DNA from: Schleiferilactobacillus harbinensis DSM 16991
Lineage (GTDB): Bacteria; Bacillota; Bacilli; Lactobacillales; Lactobacillaceae
Length of the DNA: 45,254 nucleotides
Direction: 5' to 3'
Assembly: GCF_000425885.1 (NCBI RefSeq)
Contig: NZ_AUEH01000022.1
Span: 1 to 45,254, forward strand
Every line of letters starts with the position of its first letter. Position 1 is the stretch's first letter. The notes below the pieces were generated by a model. The model saw nothing but the letters and a program-made list of their open reading frames with translations, was not told where the DNA came from and made no database searches. This document shows, piece by piece, positions 41,031-45,254 of the stretch. The translations under genes were made by a program, and so were the position numbers.

Positions 41031-42221
41031 TCAATAATTAAACACCGTCAATCGCTGGTGTACCAGCAGCCACAGCGTCGCCAATGCCAACAGCACGACC
41101 CCCACAGCAGCGGTGGCGACGATAAACAGTGTTGTGTACGACGTGGCGTCGATCACCGCCCCGCCAAACAACGGCCCCAATGCCCGGCCGGCAGAGGCCC
41201 AGGCATTCACCATGCCTTGATAGCGTCCTTTCAAATCCAATGGTGTCAGATCGTTGACCAGAGCGGGAATCGCCGGGAAAGCAGTGGCCTCGCCCATGGT
41301 CAGGACCGTCATCGCCAGGACGAACCAGGCATAGCTCTTGGCAAAAATCAAGACAACAAAGGATAAAGCGACCATCGTGATGCCGAAGAAAACTTGATAG
41401 ATCAAATACTTGCCACTGTGCGACAACGTATTCAGCAGAATCTGAATACCCACGATCAAGCCGGCATTCAGCGTCCACAACATACTGTAGCGGCTCAGCG
41501 GAATGCCGAGATCGGTCATGTAAACGGAAAGGTTAGATACCCATTGCTGATACATGGTCCAAATGATCAATAACGCCGCAAAGAAGGCGATCAGGACAAT
41601 GCGATTCCATTTGGGCAGCCGAAGCGGCTGCGGGTCTCCTGCACTCTCTGCCCGGCGAACCCGGACGGCCCGGTGACCCACTGGCCGATAAGTGAAAAAT
41701 ACCAGGGCGAAAAAGAAGGCAAACAAGGCAGCAGCAATGGCGAACAGCAGCGTTACACTGATGTGGTAAACATAACCGACAATGGCTGTGCCGGCGACCA
41801 CACCCAAGTTTTGGGCAAAATACAGCATGTTGAACACATACCGGCCGTCATACCGGCGAATTCCGGTGCCGATGGCGTTGACCAGGGTCAGGTTCCAGCC
41901 GGAGGTGATGCCCAGAACAAACAGCAAGACGGCAAACATCGGCCAGCCGTGATGCAAGGCCAGCACGACCAGGGTGACAAAGGCTGTCCCCACGCCGCTC
42001 AACAGCAGCCAGTAAGGATTAGCTTTATCATAGGCCATTCCCGCCACGTAACTGCCGGCCACACTGGCCAAGGAATTCAGCAGGAGCACGACGCCCACAG
42101 TGGTCAGCGAAATGCCCAACCGATTATGCAAATAAATGCTAGTCAACGGCCAAATAAAACTCATTCCGATGCTGCTCAGCAGCGATCCCGTCAGCAGCCA
42201 GCGGAGTTTCAATTCTTGCAT
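41031..42221 (-). CDS. Major facilitator superfamily transporter
   Basis: This protein of 396 residues has about 12 membrane helices in two halves joined by a basic loop (about 180-195: RPVGHRAVRVRRAES). The N-terminal half has GMSFIWPLTSIYLHNRLGIS and the GMAYDKANPYW region equivalent to the MFS loop 2-3 motif. It is probably a drug or metabolite exporter of the multidrug type; no substrate can be inferred. The start at 42221 follows AAGGGGTGG. It is a single-gene unit, convergent with the queG operon. Confidence 0.88.
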   Translation of the reverse strand: MQELKLRWLLTGSLLSSIGMSFIWPLTSIYLHNRLGISLTTVGVVLLLNSLASVAGSYVAGMAYDKANPYWLLLSGVGTAFVTLVVLALHHGWPMFAVLLFVLGITSGWNLTLVNAIGTGIRRYDGRYVFNMLYFAQNLGVVAGTAIVGYVYHISVTLLFAIAAALFAFFFALVFFTYRPVGHRAVRVRRAESAGDPQPLRLPKWNRIVLIAFFAALLIIWTMYQQWVSNLSVYMTDLGIPLSRYSMLWTLNAGLIVGIQILLNTLSHSGKYLIYQVFFGITMVALSFVVLIFAKSYAWFVLAMTVLTMGEATAFPAIPALVNDLTPLDLKGRYQGMVNAWASAGRALGPLFGGAVIDATSYTTLFIVATAAVGVVLLALATLWLLVHQRLTVFNY

Positions 42222-42368
42222 GGGTCCACCCCTTCAGAAATATTGCGATACTGCTATTTTTACCAGAAAGGAAACGGGAATACAATGTCCGCGGCCAGTT
42301 TCTGGTAGAATGAAAGTACATTTAGCACTGATTAACCGGGGCACGGCCCCGCTGAGGAGTTTAAAATC

Positions 42369-43367
42369 GTGACCTTATTAAGTGCCGTTGTACCTTGCTA
42401 TAATTCGGAAGACTACATGGATCGCTGTATTGACGCTTTGTTAACAGGCGGACCGCAGGTGGAGATCATCATCGTGGATGACGGGTCCACCGATCGGACC
42501 GGAGCAATCGCTGATGATTATGCGGCCCGCTTCCCGGAAAGTATTCGCGTCATTCACCAGCCCAATGGCGGCCACGGGGCGGCAATCAATGCGGGCGTGC
42601 GAGCCGCTCAGGGTAAGTATTTCAAAGTGGTCGACAGCGACGATTGGCTGGACCCGGCGGCCCTGCAAAAAGTCTTGGCCGAGTTAGCTGCGAACACGTT
42701 CGACATGCTGATTTTCAATTATGTCTATGACAAAGTCGGCAAAAAGCACAAGCGGGTGATGCAGTTCCGCCGGGCACTGCCCCAGAACCGGCAATTTACC
42801 TGGCAGGACGTTAAGCTGCAGCCGGGCAAATATATCCTGATGCACTCCGTTATTTTCCGCACCGCCATTCTTCAAGACATGCATCTAACCTTGCCCCGGC
42901 ATACGTTCTACGTGGATAACCTGTTTGTTTTTGAACCCCTGCCCCATGTCCGGACCATGCGCTATCTAGACGTTGATTTATATCATTACTTCATTGGCCG
43001 GGCGGATCAGTCGGTGAATGAAAAGGTGATGGTCAAACGGATCGAACAGCAGCTGCGAGTCAATCGCGCCATGATCACCTATTATGCTGACTTGCACCTG
43101 ACCGATCCCCACCTGGCCCGCTACATGCAGTCCTACGTCGGCATTGTGACGGGAATTTCGTCCATTGTTTTGCTGAACGAGGGCTCCATGGCCAGTCTGA
43201 CTCAGCGTCATGCCCTGTGGCAGTTCATGGCCCGGGCGGATCCGGCCTTATATCGCAAGGTCCGGCACAGCTTGGTGGGCTGGGGTGTGACCCTGCCCGG
43301 CCGGGTCGGTCGGCGGATGTCGTTGGCGGTCTACCATATGCTGCAACGTTTCTACAGCTTTAATTAG
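42369..43367 (+). CDS. Family 2 glycosyltransferase
   Basis: This 332-residue inverting glycosyltransferase has AVVPCYNSEDYMDRCI (6-21), VDDGSTD (36-42) and the metal-binding VDSDDW at 88-93. It lacks membrane helices, so it acts at the inner face of the membrane. The next gene, 13 bases on, makes UDP-galactofuranose; this enzyme may use it as donor, but that is inference from position. The start is GTG at 42369 after GAGGAG. It forms a two-gene unit with glf. Confidence 0.88.
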   Translation: MTLLSAVVPCYNSEDYMDRCIDALLTGGPQVEIIIVDDGSTDRTGAIADDYAARFPESIRVIHQPNGGHGAAINAGVRAAQGKYFKVVDSDDWLDPAALQKVLAELAANTFDMLIFNYVYDKVGKKHKRVMQFRRALPQNRQFTWQDVKLQPGKYILMHSVIFRTAILQDMHLTLPRHTFYVDNLFVFEPLPHVRTMRYLDVDLYHYFIGRADQSVNEKVMVKRIEQQLRVNRAMITYYADLHLTDPHLARYMQSYVGIVTGISSIVLLNEGSMASLTQRHALWQFMARADPALYRKVRHSLVGWGVTLPGRVGRRMSLAVYHMLQRFYSFN

Positions 43368-43380
43368 GGAGCAGAAAGTC

Positions 43381-44496
43381 ATGAAATTATTGGTTGTGGG
43401 GAGCGGTCTGTTCGGGGCCGTCGTGGCCCGGGAACGGGCCCTGGCGGGGGATCAGGTCACGGTGATCGAAAAGCGGGACCACATCGCCGGCAATATTTAT
43501 ACAGAAGACATGGCGGGGATTCAAGTCCATCGCTATGGCGCCCATATTTTTCATACTAACTCAGAGCGCGTGTGGCAGTATGTCCAGCAATTTGCCACCT
43601 TCAATCGATTCACGAATCAGGTCATCGCCAACTATCATGACCGGTTATTCAACTTGCCGTTTAACATGAATACCTTCCATCAAATGTGGGGCGTGACGAC
43701 CCCGATTGAGGCCCAGGCGAAGATTGCCGAGCAGCAGCAAGCTGGTGCCACCCGCCGGCCGCACAATCTGGAGGAACAGGCCATCGCCCTGGTGGGCACA
43801 GACATCTACGAGACGCTGATCAAGGAATACACGGCCAAACAATGGGGCCGGGCACCCATTGATCTGCCCGCGTTTATCATCCGCCGTCTGCCAGTCCGCT
43901 TTACCTATGACAACAACTACTTTAGTGACATCCATCAAGGGATCCCCGTGGGCGGCTACACGCAGATCGTGGCCAAGATGCTGAAACTGCCCACGATCAG
44001 CGTTCAGCTCAACACGGATTTTCTGACCAAGAAAGCGGCTTATCTGGCGGACTATGACCGGATCGTTTATTCTGGAATGATCGATGCCTTTTTCGATTAT
44101 CAATTCGGCGCGTTGGGTTACCGCAGTCTCCGCTTTGCGACGGAGCTGCTGGATACGCCGAACTTCCAGGGCAACGCGGTAATCAATTATACTGACGCGG
44201 AGACGCCTTACACCCGAATTATCGAGCATAAGCATTTCGAATTTGGTGCCGGCAACCGCCAGCAAACGGTGATCACCCGGGAATATCCAGCAATCTGGAC
44301 GCCGGGGGCGGAGCCCTACTATCCGATCAATGATCCCGAGAACGATGCGTTGTTCCAGCAGTACCGCCAGTATGCAGCCACGGCGGCCCCCAAGGTGATT
44401 TTTGGCGGCCGGCTGGGAGCGTATCGATATTACAACATGGACCAGGTGATCGCGGCGGCGTTGCAAGTGGCGCGGAATGAGCAGCTTTTCAAGTAA
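43381..44496 (+). CDS. glf: UDP-galactopyranose mutase
   Basis: This flavoenzyme interconverts UDP-galactopyranose and UDP-galactofuranose, supplying Galf for cell-surface polysaccharides. The N-terminal dinucleotide-binding loop VVGSGLFGAVVARERA (5-20), the ExR-like VIEKRDHIAGN (28-38), HRYGAHIFHT (51-60) and the C-terminal FGGRLGAYRYYNMDQVI are family signatures. The 371 aa are typical. The start follows GGGAGCAGAAAGTC. Its coupling with a GT2 gene suggests a Galf-containing polymer; the larger polysaccharide cluster is 20 kb away on the other strand. Confidence 0.95.
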   Translation: MKLLVVGSGLFGAVVARERALAGDQVTVIEKRDHIAGNIYTEDMAGIQVHRYGAHIFHTNSERVWQYVQQFATFNRFTNQVIANYHDRLFNLPFNMNTFHQMWGVTTPIEAQAKIAEQQQAGATRRPHNLEEQAIALVGTDIYETLIKEYTAKQWGRAPIDLPAFIIRRLPVRFTYDNNYFSDIHQGIPVGGYTQIVAKMLKLPTISVQLNTDFLTKKAAYLADYDRIVYSGMIDAFFDYQFGALGYRSLRFATELLDTPNFQGNAVINYTDAETPYTRIIEHKHFEFGAGNRQQTVITREYPAIWTPGAEPYYPINDPENDALFQQYRQYAATAAPKVIFGGRLGAYRYYNMDQVIAAALQVARNEQLFK

Positions 44497-44512
44497 CCGC
44501 TAAGCAAAAAAG

Positions 44513-44542
44513 TTGACGTAAGTAACCGCTTTCTGCTATTCT
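44513..44542 (+). promoter_or_regulatory. Promoter of the candidate small RNA
   Basis: The -35 is TTGACG (44513-44518), the spacer 18 bp and the -10 TATTCT (44537-44542), with TGC directly before it (extended -10). The 11-mer AAGTAACCGCT occurs on both sides of the -35 (44491-44501 and 44520-44530). Confidence 0.7.
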
Positions 44543-44548
44543 GCGACT

Positions 44549-44669
44549 AGTGCCCGGATCAAATCCCTGTATACGCGCAGTGCTCCCCCTCTTGGGCCGC
44601 CTCAAGCGCAAGGCCCCCAAGCAATGGACAGGATCGTATCCTTTCAGTAGGAACGACCCTGTTTTTGTT
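44549..44669 (+). ncRNA. Candidate small RNA of unknown class (about 120 nt)
   Basis: A promoter (44513-44542) and a strong terminator (44629-44669) frame about 120 nt with no reading frame of note. Inside is a symmetric hairpin, CTTGGG (44591-44596) with CCCAAG (44616-44621) and inner GCC/GGC pairs. The 3' end is a 13-bp stem-loop followed by TTTTTG. A single-stranded-looking CTCCCCCTCTT (44583-44593) is complementary to Shine-Dalgarno sequences, a feature of several Gram-positive regulatory RNAs that block translation. I cannot match it to 6S, SRP, tmRNA, RNase P, T-box or a known riboswitch. It could also be a leader attenuator for the small gene at 44726. Confidence 0.6.
44629..44669 (+). 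terminator. Terminator of the candidate small RNA
   Basis: ACAGG, TCGT and TCCT on the left arm pair with AGGA, ACGA and CCTGT on the right arm (loop TTCAGT), followed by TTTTTGTT. Confidence 0.8.
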
Positions 44670-44725
44670 CAAAAATAAGAAAGCGGTAGACTACTGGCAA
44701 ACAGTCTCGCCAAGGAGTCCTGCCG

Positions 44726-44926
44726 ATGCCTCATAAACAAAGAAACCATTGGTTGTCAGTGATCCTAGTCAACGTGATCATTTTGATCCTGATGCACTTA
44801 TTCTGGCCGGTCCGCATTCTGGTCACGATCATGTCAGTGATCGTGGTGCTGATCGTACTTTATGTGGTCGTGCAATTCATCATCGCCATGGTCACCTATC
44901 ATCCGAAGAAAGAACCGAAGCAATAA
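44726..44926 (+). CDS. Small membrane protein of unknown function (66 aa)
   Basis: The 66-residue protein has two hydrophobic helices (about residues 10-28 and 31-54), a basic N-terminus (MPHKQRNH) and a basic C-terminus (HPKKEPKQ), so both ends probably face the cytoplasm. The start ATG follows AAGGAGTCCTGCCG. It lies 57 bases after the terminator of the candidate RNA and 39 bases before an IS21-type end. Function is unknown. Its size and charge also fit a stress or holin-like peptide, but nothing specific supports that. Confidence 0.65.
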   Translation: MPHKQRNHWLSVILVNVIILILMHLFWPVRILVTIMSVIVVLIVLYVVVQFIIAMVTYHPKKEPKQ

Positions 44927-44965
44927 GTAAAAGGCGTGTCCCCGTTGTTAACGCCGGCGGTAAAA

Positions 44966-45254
44966 TGTAGGAAATTGCCGATTAAGAAATGTCGGATTTC
45001 CTGCATTTTTTAGTACACTTAAACGCATACTGAATTTGGAGGAATCCCATATGCGTTTAGATGTTGAGCACTGCGTCCACCAGCACCTGATGAATAAAAT
45101 TAAACCTAACTTTGCCGAGATTGCCCGGCGATTCGATACCGACCCACGAACGGTCAAACGATACTACGAACAAAGCCTCAACCCAGCTGCCAAGCCACCA
45201 GAAAAACTGAAACGGCCCAGTAAATTAGATCCGTTCAAAGGGCTCATCCGAGAG
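44966..45254 (+). mobile_element. Left end of an IS21-family insertion sequence, cut by window edge
   Basis: The element begins at TGTAGGAAATTGCC (44966). The end contains two related direct repeats (GAAATTGCCGATT, 44971-44983, and GAAATGTCGGATT, 44986-44998), as is usual for IS21 termini. An istA-like gene starts at 45051. The right part, including istB, lies beyond the window. Confidence 0.75.
45051..45254 (+). CDS. istA: IS21-family transposase IstA, N-terminal part
   Basis: Only 68 codons are inside the window; the frame is open at the right edge. The start ATG follows TTTGGAGGAATCCCAT. The product begins MRLDVEHCVHQHLMNKIKPN and contains a helix-turn-helix, FAEIARRFDTDPRTVKRYYE (about 21-40), then the RPSKLDPFKGLIRE segment typical of IstA just before its DDE integrase domain. 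IstA cuts and joins the ends of the element together with the ATPase IstB. Whether the copy is intact cannot be seen. Confidence 0.85.
   Translation, partial: MRLDVEHCVHQHLMNKIKPNFAEIARRFDTDPRTVKRYYEQSLNPAAKPPEKLKRPSKLDPFKGLIRE

Noticed and set aside
1-45254. CRISPR arrays, tRNA or rRNA genes, prophage modules
   Set aside because: I saw no regularly spaced repeat arrays, no tRNA-like cloverleaf that held up and no phage structural or integrase genes.

Overview
The window looks like a chromosomal segment of a moderately GC-rich Lactobacillaceae bacterium. The grounds are Gram-positive ribosome binding sites (GGAGG/AAGGAG) throughout, a PepO peptidase, MucBP and SLAP-like surface proteins, a D-aspartate ligase of the Enterococcus/Lactobacillus type, a WxL-like protein and an IS21-type element. 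The genus cannot be fixed from sequence alone. The Asl-type ligase implies a Lys/D-Asp(Asn) type peptidoglycan cross-bridge.

Layout. (1) 1-5065: two small unknown genes, the peptidase PepO, and an orphan PTS IIC permease behind a promoter overlapped by a NagR/DasR-like palindrome. (2) 5086-12054: three secreted surface proteins with SLAP-like wall-binding repeats, one a 1517-residue MucBP-repeat protein with a CAP/SCP domain, the other two tandem paralogues with matching promoters. (3) 12151-14105: a Usp protein and a D-aspartate ligase. (4) 14282-23539: a polysaccharide / glycerophosphate-polymer cluster. One translationally coupled run (20578 down to 14282) encodes a CDP-glycerol glycerophosphotransferase, a flippase, a TagA/WecG enzyme and three glycosyltransferases. 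A second unit encodes an O-antigen-polymerase-like protein and an unknown anchored protein. No priming transferase or chain-length module is present. (5) 23758-29614: a glutamine amidotransferase/asparagine synthase with a consensus promoter, a metallophosphoesterase, a release-factor-like (baeRF) protein and pyrimidine-nucleoside phosphorylase. (6) 29853-44496: a lectin-like protein with a degenerate WxL-like C-terminus, adenosine deaminase, a Usp/EamA pair, a degenerate glycerate-kinase homologue, a tyrosine phosphatase with QueG, an MFS transporter, and a glycosyltransferase with UDP-galactopyranose mutase. (7) 44497-45254: a probable unannotated small RNA with its own promoter and terminator, a two-helix membrane peptide, and the left end of an IS21-family element cut by the window edge.

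The common theme is the cell envelope: cross-bridge synthesis (asl, perhaps the AsnB-like amidotransferase), wall polymers (14282-23539, GT2 plus Glf) and wall-bound proteins. The strongest candidates for something new are the stand-alone RNA at about 44549-44669 with an anti-Shine-Dalgarno-like C-rich stretch, the 89-nt stem-loop between the two polysaccharide operons, the repeat-built control region at 23583-23640, and the degenerate glycerate-kinase and WxL-like proteins.
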